Shown here in pieces: positions 30,203 through 39,063 of a stretch of DNA of 64,000 nt; position 1 is the first letter of the stretch, and each line of letters starts with the position of its first letter. The position numbers and the translations under genes are program-made. The DNA lies in assembly GCF_014268445.2 (NCBI RefSeq), contig NZ_CP077089.1, forward strand, positions 6,021,001 through 6,085,000. Direction: 5' to 3'. This DNA comes from Pseudomonas tensinigenes (GTDB taxonomy: Bacteria > Pseudomonadota > Gammaproteobacteria > Pseudomonadales > Pseudomonadaceae). The notes under the pieces are model-generated. The model saw only the letters and a list, made by a program, of their open reading frames with translations. It was not told the DNA's origin and did no database searches.

Positions 30203-30313
30203 GTGGCAAAACTTATAGAACCGGCAATCGAAATACCTCTTGGCCCCACTCTGCAGGTCACCGCAATCAGTCGTTCGGCCAATACTCATGCGCCTGCAGC
30301 CAACCATACTTAA
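30203..30313 (+). pseudogene. 36-codon segment with good start, cut by in-frame TAA (5' end of the pore-forming gene)
   Basis: GTG at 30203 has a strong ribosome-binding site, AAAGGA, 7 bases upstream. It codes 36 residues (VAKLIEPAIEIPLGPTLQV...) and then stops at TAA 30311. The same frame continues without another stop for 39 codons into the GTG-started frame at 30431. The simplest reading is a nonsense mutation (for example CAA to TAA) in a once-longer gene. The alternative is a genuine leader peptide with downstream reinitiation. Confidence 0.6.
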
Positions 30314-30430
30314 GCCACTTCCACACTTTCAAACATAACAACAGACACACTCATTGAAGGCGATGGCGTAAAACACACACTCAAATCCCTCGATAAACAT
30401 TTCGGCCCCCTGCGCATCGGTGAAGTCTGG

Positions 30431-33400
30431 GTGAGCCGTGTGGAACTCAAGGCCTTGGGCGCCACGGTCAACGGCCAGGTCATCAGTGCGGCGAACGCCA
30501 GCATAAAAACACCGGACCAGGCCTTTCTGAATGCACTCAACTTCAACTCGGCAACGGTCGAGACACGCGTCAGACACGCGGACATCGCCGACAGCGGGGT
30601 CGTGGCCACCCTCTTCTTTGAAATTGCCTGCAAACGTTCCAGCGACGCCTCGGCGCTGTTCGTCAGCGCCAGACCGCTGCCCGCCGGCAGCGGAATGGAT
30701 CGCCTGAACCAACTGAGCCAAGCGGCACAAACCCTGGACATTCATCGCGTCGACTCTTTTGAAAATGCACCGGGCTGGGTCAGCAAATCCAAAAGCTACC
30801 TGATGAGTGGTGCCGGTGTCGGCTTGCAGGCATTCGGGATTTACAGCGGCTACATGGCGATGATGGATGCCATCAAAAAAGGCGACACCCTGGAAGCCGT
30901 CTACCAGGGGAGTTCGATTGCTGCCGAATTCGGTTCTCTGATCATCGAACGCGGCCTGACCAAAACCGGCGAAGCGATGCTCAGAAACGGTTCGAGGGCG
31001 TTTGGGCGATTCCCGCTGACGTCGGCCGGCAAATACCTGAGTCGGGGTGCCGGCCTCTTTGCCAGCGCAATCACCCTGCCATTCGACATCAACGATGCCG
31101 TGTCTTCGTTCAATGCGGCCGCGGCGACCAGCGGCAAGGAGGCACAGGATCACTACGTCGCCGGCGCTCTGAGTGTCGCCAGTGCGGGCATCAGCCTGGC
31201 GCTGGGCGCAGCGGCGCTGGCCGGTTTTGGCAGTGTCGCCGGCCCGTTGGGCCTGGCCGCAGCAGCCATCCTCATTCTCGGGTCGATGATTTACCAGGCC
31301 GCGCGAGTGGTCGACGATATTGATGATTACATCGAACTGAGCGCCCATGAACGCTTGCGCTCCGGCTGGTTCGCCTTCACCGGGCAGGAGCTGGATCAAG
31401 AAGTGCTGGACCGCTTCAAGATCTCCAAGGCATTCAGTGATTACACCCGGCAACGGGAGGTCTCGACCAAAGCCTTGCTGGAAGGTGCCTACAAGAACTT
31501 TGCCGAATATGTGGTCAACGGCAGCTTCAGTGTCGAACTGCAACCCTTGAAAATCTGGCGTCACCAATGGAATGAGCGCGCCGGAGAGCAAGCGTTCAAG
31601 CTCGACAGCGAAACAGTCATTATCGGCGGCGACGACATCATCGATGCCCGCGACGGCATACCGCCAAACCTCGCGGGTAGCGTCAAAGGTACGCCCGGCG
31701 ATGACAAAGGCGTGTTCTGGCGCCTCGATGACGGCAACGACCAGGTCGTCGGGGTCAAGGACAAACCTAACTTCTTCAGCTATCGGGAGGGCACGAAGAC
31801 CCTGACCGGGGGCAGCAAGGCCGATGAGTTTTACTTCGAAACCACCGACAAGATGCTCAATCAGCAAGCAGCGCCATCCGGCATCAGCACGCTCGATGGC
31901 GGCGAAGGTTCCGACACCCTGGCCTTTGAAGGCCGCCGCCCCGTCACTGATACTCGCCACCTCGGTTACAACATCAATCTGCAGACCGGCAAGGTCGCCC
32001 TGCGCAGCCATGACCAGACCACGACTGCGATCGAGATCGCACACGTGCGCGCGATCGAAAACATCTCGACATTGCGCAATGGTGTCAGTCTGGTCACCGG
32101 GAGCAGCGAGGCCAATCGCATTTCGGCCAATGGCAATGATCACATCGCGGCCGGTGACGGTGACGATACCATTGCCATCCGCGGTGCCGATTGCCGTGTT
32201 GACGGAGGTCTCGGCCTGGATCGCTACTACATCGCGGACACCTCAGCCAGGACCACGATCATTGAAGACGGTGAGCAGTCGAGTGTCATCGAACTGGGCT
32301 GGCCCATCGAATGGATCCAGCGTTGGCAGATCGTCGGCACCTCACTGCTCGTCAGTTCATTGCGTGGCCGGGACGGTGAGGACCCCGAGCATGTCCTGAC
32401 TATCGAAAACATCTACCAATGGGTCGACGGTCAACGTCACCTGAAAAATGGCCAATTGCTGTTCAAGACCCAGGACGGCTATGAACTGCTGCCTGCCCTG
32501 CCATCGCTGATGCAGGGGGCGCCGGCGCAGGATGTTGAAGTGGTCGTCAGCGTCATCGGCAAATCCGCTGCCACCGAGATCATCAATGGCGGCACGGTCA
32601 CGCTCACGGAGCAGGGATCGAAGCGGCATTTTGTGGCACGCACCGAGCGCAGGGTCGAATTCGTTGCCGGGCCCGGCCTGCCCAAAACCTCCAGAGTCAT
32701 CTATCTGGATTACAAGGATGCCGAGATGGTCGATGTGGTCGTCAATTACCATGTCGAGAAGCGCGCGGGCGTATCGCTCAACTCCCACCTGTACTACAGC
32801 GACATCAACATCTCGCTGTTGCTTCCAGAGAAAATAGTGACGCTCAAGGGCGTCGTCCAGACATCGACGTACGCCAATGGCTACAGCGGCCAGAACAGCC
32901 TGAAGGTCACGACTGCTCATCTGGCACAGGACATTGCCGTGGTAATGCAGGACGGCGTTTCTTACCGGCTGCAACTGCCCGATCTGCCCTATCTGTCGGA
33001 CGCCATGGAACCGGGCAGCAAGATTCGCAAAGCCGCTGGCTGCCTGAAGCCAAGACATGGTGAATATCTGTTTTCCCGGCCAACGATTGCTCGCACCATC
33101 GCGCTGCCAGCCACACCCAACCGGGTCGATATAGAGGCCGCATCCCACAACGGCATCTATGTTCTCCAAGGCGCAAGTTCGTCCTACGACATCTACCTGA
33201 CCAGCAACATGATCATTCGCCTGATGACTCCGGGAGCCCAAGCAAGAACGAGCAATGCCTCGACTTGGAATCTGTTCACCGCCCGGATGACCGAGGCGAT
33301 CAGCCGCGATGACATCAAACTGGACGCCGAGCGCCTGTGGGTGGGGAGCGCACTGATCGAGTTGCCGACCATAGAAGATGACATGCCGGTCGAGTCGGTG

Positions 33401-33700
33401 AGCGTAGTGACCCGCTCCGGCAACATCTATGAGGTCGCCTTGCTGTTTGAAGTGCTGCAACTTTACCTGATCAACGCACAGAGCTATTCGAGCGTCGATA
33501 GCCTGCTGGCCGACATTCGCCTGCACCGGCAACGCAATGAGCTGGCCGCCAGAATCATTGTCCAGAACCTTGGCGTGACGACGAAACTGGACGGCACGCT
33601 GTATTACAACTCGACAAAAGACTACTGGGGAATCGACAGCAACCCGGCCTTGCGGATCAAACCCGAAGACCTGGTCATAGCGCCGGCCAGCGCCTCTTGA
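30431..33700 (+). CDS. TcdA/TcdB-like pore-forming toxin with RTX-like repeats
   Basis: At least 1,089 residues. Residues 120-146 and 245-292 are hydrophobic and small-residue rich (AGISLALGAAALAGFGSVAG; LGLAAAAILILGSMIYQAA), like the membrane-insertion region of large clostridial toxins. RTX-type Gly/Asp motifs follow: DGGEGSDTL at 489-497, AAGDGDDTIAI at 573-583, and DGGLGLDRYYI shortly after. The C-terminal 450 residues are unassigned. GTG 30431 with GGTGA 7 bases upstream could be a real start. A longer ancestral start at 30203 is separated by an in-frame TAA. No signal peptide and no type I secretion genes nearby. Placed after the ADP-ribosyltransferase, it may act as its translocator (inference). 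Confidence 0.78.
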   Translation: MSRVELKALGATVNGQVISAANASIKTPDQAFLNALNFNSATVETRVRHADIADSGVVATLFFEIACKRSSDASALFVSARPLPAGSGMDRLNQLSQAAQTLDIHRVDSFENAPGWVSKSKSYLMSGAGVGLQAFGIYSGYMAMMDAIKKGDTLEAVYQGSSIAAEFGSLIIERGLTKTGEAMLRNGSRAFGRFPLTSAGKYLSRGAGLFASAITLPFDINDAVSSFNAAAATSGKEAQDHYVAGALSVASAGISLALGAAALAGFGSVAGPLGLAAAAILILGSMIYQAARVVDDIDDYIELSAHERLRSGWFAFTGQELDQEVLDRFKISKAFSDYTRQREVSTKALLEGAYKNFAEYVVNGSFSVELQPLKIWRHQWNERAGEQAFKLDSETVIIGGDDIIDARDGIPPNLAGSVKGTPGDDKGVFWRLDDGNDQVVGVKDKPNFFSYREGTKTLTGGSKADEFYFETTDKMLNQQAAPSGISTLDGGEGSDTLAFEGRRPVTDTRHLGYNINLQTGKVALRSHDQTTTAIEIAHVRAIENISTLRNGVSLVTGSSEANRISANGNDHIAAGDGDDTIAIRGADCRVDGGLGLDRYYIADTSARTTIIEDGEQSSVIELGWPIEWIQRWQIVGTSLLVSSLRGRDGEDPEHVLTIENIYQWVDGQRHLKNGQLLFKTQDGYELLPALPSLMQGAPAQDVEVVVSVIGKSAATEIINGGTVTLTEQGSKRHFVARTERRVEFVAGPGLPKTSRVIYLDYKDAEMVDVVVNYHVEKRAGVSLNSHLYYSDINISLLLPEKIVTLKGVVQTSTYANGYSGQNSLKVTTAHLAQDIAVVMQDGVSYRLQLPDLPYLSDAMEPGSKIRKAAGCLKPRHGEYLFSRPTIARTIALPATPNRVDIEAASHNGIYVLQGASSSYDIYLTSNMIIRLMTPGAQARTSNASTWNLFTARMTEAISRDDIKLDAERLWVGSALIELPTIEDDMPVESVSVVTRSGNIYEVALLFEVLQLYLINAQSYSSVDSLLADIRLHRQRNELAARIIVQNLGVTTKLDGTLYYNSTKDYWGIDSNPALRIKPEDLVIAPASAS

Positions 33701-33730
33701 CCCTGACCGAAGCTGCTTGATGCCAAGCGC

Positions 33731-33757
33731 CCGATGTGATGTTCCTCGTCACATCGG
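33731..33757. terminator. hairpin after the toxin operon
   Basis: Perfect 9-bp stem CCGATGTGA/TCACATCGG with a 9-base loop, 30 bases after the toxin stop. No T-tract follows, so intrinsic termination is uncertain. The remaining intergenic bases to 33856 show no gene. Confidence 0.5.
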
Positions 33758-33856
33758 AGCCTGACCATTATTGGGCCCGACAACGAGTTCCTGTGAGTCT
33801 TGCCGAAGCAAAGCCCAAATACTGCGGACAGGTGGCTGGGGCCCATCGAAGTGTCA

Positions 33857-34447
33857 CTAGGCGAACAATTCGCCCTGCAACTCATCGAGCAACGCTTGGA
33901 TCGCATCGAGTCGCTGTTGCGGATCATCGAGTTGTAGCAGGTCGATTTTGTCTTCTTCAGCGAAAGGCAACAGATAGGCCAATTGATTGGCCAAAGACTG
34001 CTGTCCCAGCGCTTCAATGCCCATGTTCAGCGCCTCGACCATCGGGTGCTCCGCCAATGCCTTGAGCAGCGCCATCAGGTCGGCGTCTTCGTCCTGCAAC
34101 GGTTGCTCGGGCTCCTCGTCCAGCCACTCGACATCGGCGATGATCAATTGATCGCGCTGCACCTCGGTGCGTAACACGTTGAAGCGCCGAGCGCCCTGCA
34201 CCCGAATCCCCAGCAGACCATTGTCCTGCTGCTGGAAATCGGTGATGCGCGCCTCACATCCGACCAAGGCAAAACCTTCAGGGGCAGCGCCGACTTCATG
34301 GCCCTCAAGGATGCACACGACGCCGAAGCCTGCGCCCTGTTTCATGCAGCGGCCGATCATGTCCAGATAGCGCGCCTCGAATATCTGCAAATCGAGATTG
34401 CAACCGGGAAACAGCACCGTGTTCAGCGGGAAAAGCGGCAGACTCAT
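33857..34447 (-). CDS. LON peptidase substrate-binding-domain protein
   Basis: A 196-residue stand-alone Lon N-terminal (LAN/PUA-like) domain without the AAA+ and protease parts. It begins LPLFPLNTVLFPGCNLDLQIFEARY, the typical start, followed by GFGVVCILEGHEVG. The C-terminal half is acidic and helical. ATG 34447 is preferred over ATG 34453, because AAGGAA sits 7 bases before the former but directly abuts the latter. Function is unknown. It is the first core gene to the right of the toxin locus. Confidence 0.88.
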   Translation of the reverse strand: MSLPLFPLNTVLFPGCNLDLQIFEARYLDMIGRCMKQGAGFGVVCILEGHEVGAAPEGFALVGCEARITDFQQQDNGLLGIRVQGARRFNVLRTEVQRDQLIIADVEWLDEEPEQPLQDEDADLMALLKALAEHPMVEALNMGIEALGQQSLANQLAYLLPFAEEDKIDLLQLDDPQQRLDAIQALLDELQGELFA

Positions 34448-34457
34448 AGACATTTCC

Positions 34458-35174
34458 TTACACCACCATCGACACCGCCAACGGCAGGAACACCGCCGTG
34501 GCCACGCCCATCAAACTCATCGCCAGCGCCGCAAAGGCACCGCACTCATCACTTTCCTGCATGGCCACTGCCGTGCCGACCGCGTGAGCGGTCATGCCAA
34601 GCGCCATTCCGCGCGCTTCCGGGCTGTGCACACCGAGGCGGTTCAACAGCGTCGGACCAAAAATCGCGCCAATCACCCCGGTGATCAATACGAACACAGC
34701 GGCCAGTGCCGCAACACCACCGATCTGCTCGGCCACCAACATGGCAATCGGCGAGGTCACCGACTTCGGCGCCATGGTCATCAGGATCATGTGCTCGGCA
34801 CCGAACCACCAGCCCAGCGCCACGCCCATGCCCGTGGCCACGACACCGCCTATCACCAGCGTAGTAAAAATCGGCCAGAACAATTGCCGAATACGTCGCA
34901 GGTTGAGATACAGCGGCACGGCCAGCGCCACCGTCGCCGGGCCCAGCAGAATGCTGAGAATCTCGGTGCTCTTGCGGTACTCGGCGTAGGTCAGGCCGCA
35001 GCCGACCAGCACGCCGATCACCAACAGCATGGAGACCAGCACCGGTTGCAGAAAGATCCAGCGGGTTTTCTCGAACGCCGCCAGCACCAGTTGATAGGCA
35101 CCGAGGGTGATACCGATGCCGAACAGCGGATGATGAATGACCGAAGCCCAGGCGCCCTGCCAGTCGAAAAGCAT
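34458..35174 (-). CDS. lrgB: LrgB/CidB family membrane protein
   Basis: A 238-residue integral membrane protein of the LrgB/CidB family, which controls murein hydrolase activity or small-molecule export (pyruvate or glycolate transport has been shown for relatives). Family motif KSVTSPIAMLVAEQIGG and a C-terminal GMALGMTAHAVGTAVAMQ segment are visible among about seven helices. It overlaps the lrgA stop by one base (TGATG), forming a two-gene operon. Confidence 0.93.
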   Translation of the reverse strand: MLFDWQGAWASVIHHPLFGIGITLGAYQLVLAAFEKTRWIFLQPVLVSMLLVIGVLVGCGLTYAEYRKSTEILSILLGPATVALAVPLYLNLRRIRQLFWPIFTTLVIGGVVATGMGVALGWWFGAEHMILMTMAPKSVTSPIAMLVAEQIGGVAALAAVFVLITGVIGAIFGPTLLNRLGVHSPEARGMALGMTAHAVGTAVAMQESDECGAFAALAMSLMGVATAVFLPLAVSMVV

Positions 35175-35536
35175 CAGGACTCCTCCGACGCAGGTGCGTG
35201 GCGCTTGACCAGACGCTGCATCAGCACCCCGGCAAAAGCCATCGACAGGATCAACGACAGCACCAGCGCGCCGACAATCGCCCAGAAATCCGCGGCAATG
35301 TCGCTCGCATAAACCATCACGCCCACCGCCGGCGGCACCAACAACAACGGCAGATAACGCAGCAGGCTACCGGCCGCGAGATTCAGCGGTTCGCCGACTT
35401 CACCGCGAATGATCAGAAAGACCAGCAACAGCAGCAGACCGATGATCGGCCCCGGCAGTACCGGCAACAGCAAATGATTGAGCGCCGTACCGAGCAATTG
35501 GAACAGCACCAGCATGGTCAGGCCACGTAGCAACAT
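35174..35536 (-). CDS. lrgA: LrgA/CidA family holin-like protein
   Basis: A 120-residue small membrane protein with four hydrophobic segments, of the holin-like LrgA/CidA family. PVLPGPIIGLLLLLV and LPLLLVPPAVGVMVY are the typical motifs. A TATAAT on the minus strand at 35578-35583 is 42 bases upstream of its ATG. It is co-transcribed with lrgB. Confidence 0.93.
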   Translation of the reverse strand: MLLRGLTMLVLFQLLGTALNHLLLPVLPGPIIGLLLLLVFLIIRGEVGEPLNLAAGSLLRYLPLLLVPPAVGVMVYASDIAADFWAIVGALVLSLILSMAFAGVLMQRLVKRHAPASEES

Positions 35537-35577
35537 CCGACATCTCCGTCTTACTTTCCACTGTGCAAGTCGCCCGC

Positions 35578-35583
35578 ATTATA
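35578..35583 (-). promoter_or_regulatory. probable -10 box for lrgAB
   Basis: Exact TATAAT on the minus strand, 42 bases before lrgA. I see no good -35 at the expected spacing, so it may be activator-dependent. Confidence 0.4.
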
Positions 35584-35730
35584 AGCACGCCTGCGCTATG
35601 GACCGGCATTCGCCAAAAGCATGGTCGGTTGACCGGAGCAAATCGCCATGATGATCTACAGTGGTTCGCAGGGAGGTCAAATCCCCCCACCTGAAAAACT
35701 ATAAAACCGATGAACCCAAGGAGAGTCTCA

Positions 35731-36186
35731 ATGCCCTATGTTCCCGTTGCAGAGCTCAAAGATTATGTCGGCAAGGAACTCGGACGTTCCGAATGGCTCA
35801 CCATCGATCAGGAACGCATCAACCTGTTCGCCGAAGCCACCGGGGATTATCAGTTCATTCACGTCGACCCGGTCAAAGCCGCGCAAACACCTTTCGGCAG
35901 CACCATTGCCCACGGTTTCCTGTCGTTGTCGCTGATCCCCAAATTGATGGAAGACATCCTGATCCTGCCGCAGGGCGTGAAGATGGTGGTCAATTACGGT
36001 CTGGACAGCGTGCGTTTCATTCAGCCAGTGAAGGTCAATTCCAAGGTTCGCCTGAAGGTCGATCTGGGTGAAGTCACCGAGAAAAAACCCGGGCAGTGGC
36101 TGCTCAAAGCCACCGCGACACTGGAGATAGAAGGCTCGGACAAACCGGCCTATATCGCCGAGCCACTGTCGCTCTGCTTCGTCTGA
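35731..36186 (+). CDS. MaoC-like (R)-hydratase
   Basis: A 151-residue hot-dog-fold enzyme of the MaoC/PhaJ family, hydrating 2-enoyl-CoA. The hydratase motif is complete: FAEATGDYQFIHVDPVKA with the catalytic Asp and His, then TPFGSTIAHGFLSLSL. Start ATG 35731 has AAGGAGAG 6 bases upstream; the upstream ATG at 35710 has none. Monocistronic. A specific pathway cannot be assigned from context. Confidence 0.92.
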   Translation: MPYVPVAELKDYVGKELGRSEWLTIDQERINLFAEATGDYQFIHVDPVKAAQTPFGSTIAHGFLSLSLIPKLMEDILILPQGVKMVVNYGLDSVRFIQPVKVNSKVRLKVDLGEVTEKKPGQWLLKATATLEIEGSDKPAYIAEPLSLCFV

Positions 36187-36298
36187 TCGTTCCGGATGCG
36201 AAGCAGCGCACGCTGTTTCGCGTCAACACTGGTTTTACCGGCTGCATTAGGTCACATAGCTGCGGCATACTCGGTCGCCTAATTGCCCGGATCCCGCT

Positions 36299-38026
36299 AT
36301 GCGCTCACTTGCTCGTCTTGCACCCCTTGCCTTGACCCTGATGCTCACCGCTTGCGGCGACGGCGAATCGCTGTTGCCGCCGGATGCGCGCCTGCCCGAC
36401 GGCGGACGCTATCGCGGTGAACTGGTCGATGGCTTGCTGCAAGGTCAGGGCCGCGTCGACTACCCCAACGGCAGTTGGTATGCCGGGCAGTTCGACAAGG
36501 GCCAGTGGCATGGGCAGGGCGAATGGCATGGCAGCAACGGCGAGGTCTATCGCGGACAGTTTCAGCAAGGCCTGTTCGACGGTCAGGGCAGCCTGACCAC
36601 CAACGCCAGCAGCTACACCGGCGGCTTCAAACAGGGACGCCGCGAAGGCGAAGGCACCCTGAAAGAAAACGCCATGACCTACCGTGGCGAATTCAGGGCT
36701 GACCAATATTCCGGGCTGGGTCGTCTGGAAATGGACGATGGCAGCTCCTATCAAGGCCAGTTCGCCCACGGCAAACCCAACGGTGAGGGCCAGCGCGGCG
36801 ATGCCAGCGGCAACTCGTTCACCGGGCATTTCGTCAACGGGCAGCTGGAAGGCAACGGCACCTTCAACAGCGCTGACGGCGATATCTACGTCGGCGGTTT
36901 CAAGAACAACCAACTGCATGGCAAGGGCCGCTACGAAAACGCCGACGGCGATGTCTGGCTCGGTCAGTTCAAGGAAGGCGCACTGACCGGCAAGGGCGAG
37001 TTGATCGGTGCCGACGGCAGCCATTACGTCGGCGCGTTCAGCGACTGGCGCTTCAGCGGTCAGGGTCGTTTGAACCTGCCTGATGGCAGCTTCTACATCG
37101 GCGGCTTTGACAACGACAGTTACGCCGGACGCGGCACTCTGGTGCTGACCGATGGCAGCGTGATGAGTGGCACCTGGATCAACGGCCAGCGCGTACGCGA
37201 TGCTGACGGCAAGTTGCTGCCCGATACGCTCGAGCTCGGTTTGCTGGCTCAGGGCCGGTTGCTCGATGACGCATTGGCCGCCATCCCCGCGTCGACTCCA
37301 GCGGTCGAGCTGTACACCCTGACCCTCGGTGGCGACGGCAAGCAAAGCGTGTTCCTGCGCGAATCCGATTATGTCGCCAACATGCTCAACACGCGCTTCG
37401 GCGCCTATGGCCAGATTCGTCTGGTCAATCACCGCGATCACCTCGGCGACCGGCCGATGGCCACCCGCGAAAACCTGCGCCGCGCCGCGCAAACCCTCGC
37501 CGAACGCAGCGGCCCGGAAGATCTGCTGTTCATCTACCTGACCAGCCACGGCACCGCCGAGCATGAACTGGTGCTCGACCAACCGCGCATGGAGCTGGCC
37601 GACCTGCCTGCCGACGAACTCGCTGCCGTGCTGGCACCGCTGAAAAACCGCGACAAAATCATCGTGATTTCGTCGTGCTACTCCGGCGGCTTTATCCCGG
37701 CGCTGAAAGACGAACGCACGCTGATCATGACCGCCTCGCGCGCCGATCGGGTGTCCTTCGGCTGTTCGGAAGAAGCCAACTTCACCTATTTCGGCGACGC
37801 CCTGTTCGCCCAGGCGCTGAACCAGACCGATGATCTGGAGCAAGCCTTCAAACTGGCCAAGGCCACCGTCGCCGAACGGGAACTGGCGGACAGTTTCGAA
37901 GCCTCGGAGCCGCAGATCTGGGCGCCGAAAACCGTGCTGGCGCACTGGCAACTGCTGCGCAAACAGCAAGCAAGAAAAGCTTTGCAAAGTGCTGCATTGA
38001 ACGACGGAGCGATAAAGAGCAACTAA
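36299..38026 (+). CDS. MORN-repeat lipoprotein with C13 (legumain-like) peptidase domain
   Basis: A 575-residue predicted lipoprotein: the signal peptide ends in lipobox LMLTAC (C19). Residues 35-300 hold 11-12 MORN repeats (YxGxFxxGxxxGxGxxxxxxG, for example at 128-148 and 197-217). Residues 335-550 form a caspase-fold C13 peptidase domain with H417 (YLTSHGTAEHE) and C460 (VISSCYSGGF) as the catalytic dyad. The peptidase half probably faces the periplasm or cell surface. A role in envelope protein processing is inference. The start ATG 36299 opens the signal peptide. Downstream neighbour at 28 bases. Confidence 0.9.
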   Translation: MRSLARLAPLALTLMLTACGDGESLLPPDARLPDGGRYRGELVDGLLQGQGRVDYPNGSWYAGQFDKGQWHGQGEWHGSNGEVYRGQFQQGLFDGQGSLTTNASSYTGGFKQGRREGEGTLKENAMTYRGEFRADQYSGLGRLEMDDGSSYQGQFAHGKPNGEGQRGDASGNSFTGHFVNGQLEGNGTFNSADGDIYVGGFKNNQLHGKGRYENADGDVWLGQFKEGALTGKGELIGADGSHYVGAFSDWRFSGQGRLNLPDGSFYIGGFDNDSYAGRGTLVLTDGSVMSGTWINGQRVRDADGKLLPDTLELGLLAQGRLLDDALAAIPASTPAVELYTLTLGGDGKQSVFLRESDYVANMLNTRFGAYGQIRLVNHRDHLGDRPMATRENLRRAAQTLAERSGPEDLLFIYLTSHGTAEHELVLDQPRMELADLPADELAAVLAPLKNRDKIIVISSCYSGGFIPALKDERTLIMTASRADRVSFGCSEEANFTYFGDALFAQALNQTDDLEQAFKLAKATVAERELADSFEASEPQIWAPKTVLAHWQLLRKQQARKALQSAALNDGAIKSN

Positions 38027-38053
38027 GCTGAACAGTATCAAGGGAGAGACACT

Positions 38054-38695
38054 ATGTACTTGACGCCTCAGCACGTATTGCTTGCCGGAGCCACCGGTTT
38101 GACCGGTGAACATCTACTCGACCGTTTGCTCAACGAGCCAACGATTTCTCGCGTGCTCGCCCCTTCCCGTCGCCCCTTGGCCGAACATCCGCACCTGGAA
38201 AACCCCGTCGGCGACCCGCAGGTGTTTCTGCCGCAACTCAGCGGCCGGGTCGATATCGCCTATTGCTGCCTCGGCACCACGATCAAGCAGGCCGGTTCAG
38301 AAGCGGCGTTTCGCGCGGTGGATCTGGACATGGTCGTGGCGTTCGCCAAACGCGCGCGGGAGATGGGCGCGCGGCATCTGATTGTGATCAGCGCGATTGG
38401 CGCCGATCCGAAGTCGTCGGTTTTCTACAATCGGGTCAAGGGTGAAATGGAGCAGGCACTGCGTGCGCAGGACTGGCCACAACTGACCATTTGCCGGCCT
38501 TCACTGTTGTTGGGTGAACGGACAGAACCGCGTCTGGCCGAGCAGCTCGCCGGACCGTTGTCGAAGCTGATTCCAGGTAAATACCGTGGCATCGAAGCTT
38601 GCCATTTGGCGCGGGCGATGTGGCGCCTGGCGCTGGAAGAGCAGGACGGGGTACGGGTGATCGAGTCGGATGATTTGCGCAAGCTCGGCAAATGA
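38054..38695 (+). CDS. NAD(P)-binding Rossmann-fold protein (TIP30/HTATIP2-like)
   Basis: A 213-residue atypical short-chain dehydrogenase. The nucleotide-binding motif [11 protein letters not shown] is at the N-terminus. [41 protein letters not shown] (YxxxK-like YNRVK) and [13 protein letters not shown] follow the TIP30-like pattern. SD GGGAGAG precedes ATG 38054. The substrate is unknown. Confidence 0.88.
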   Translation: MYLTPQHVLLAGATGLTGEHLLDRLLNEPTISRVLAPSRRPLAEHPHLENPVGDPQVFLPQLSGRVDIAYCCLGTTIKQAGSEAAFRAVDLDMVVAFAKRAREMGARHLIVISAIGADPKSSVFYNRVKGEMEQALRAQDWPQLTICRPSLLLGERTEPRLAEQLAGPLSKLIPGKYRGIEACHLARAMWRLALEEQDGVRVIESDDLRKLGK

Positions 38696-38774
38696 AAAAG
38701 ATCGCAGCCTTCGGCAGCTCCTACAGGATCAAGTCGAACCCCATGTAGGAGCTGCCGAAGGCTGCGATCTTTTG
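38696..38774. repeat. REPIN (GATCGCAGCC family)
   Basis: Near-perfect inverted pair of AAAAGATCGCAGCCTTCGGC arms around a loop of about 20 bases, directly after the stop of the Rossmann gene and before the convergent YceK-like gene. Confidence 0.9.
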
Positions 38775-38778
38775 CTTT

Positions 38779-39063
38779 TCACAATCCACCAGTCGCCTGA
38801 AAACTCACGCCGATCACCGTCAGCAATGACAACGGCAGCAACAGCGTATCGAGCAACGCACTCGCCGGCAGGTCCACCCCCGGATAACTTGGCGCCTCAG
38901 CCCCGAACCGATCCATCGCGCAGCACCCGCCATTCAATGCATACAAATCCAGCCGCGTCCCGGAGTACACCACCGGTGCCCCCGGTTTGGCCGCATCCAG
39001 CGTGCGCGCCGTGGCACACCCGGTCAGCAACAACACCAGCCCAATCGCCAGCAGCTTATTCAT
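38779..39063 (-). CDS. YceK/YidQ-family lipoprotein
   Basis: A 94-residue small lipoprotein: lipobox LLTGC (C16), then the family pattern [15 protein letters not shown], a PYPGVDLP-like segment ([22 protein letters not shown]) and a hydrophobic C-terminus. Role unknown. Its start overlaps the end of ubiX by 8 bases, so it is coupled to ubiX-mpl. Confidence 0.9.
   Translation of the reverse strand: MNKLLAIGLVLLLTGCATARTLDAAKPGAPVVYSGTRLDLYALNGGCCAMDRFGAEAPSYPGVDLPASALLDTLLLPLSLLTVIGVSFQATGGL

Noticed and set aside
30329..32143. 604-codon minus-strand frame opposite the pore-forming gene
   Set aside because: It shadows a gene with recognisable hydrophobic and RTX-like segments on the plus strand; no SD and no recognisable domain of its own.
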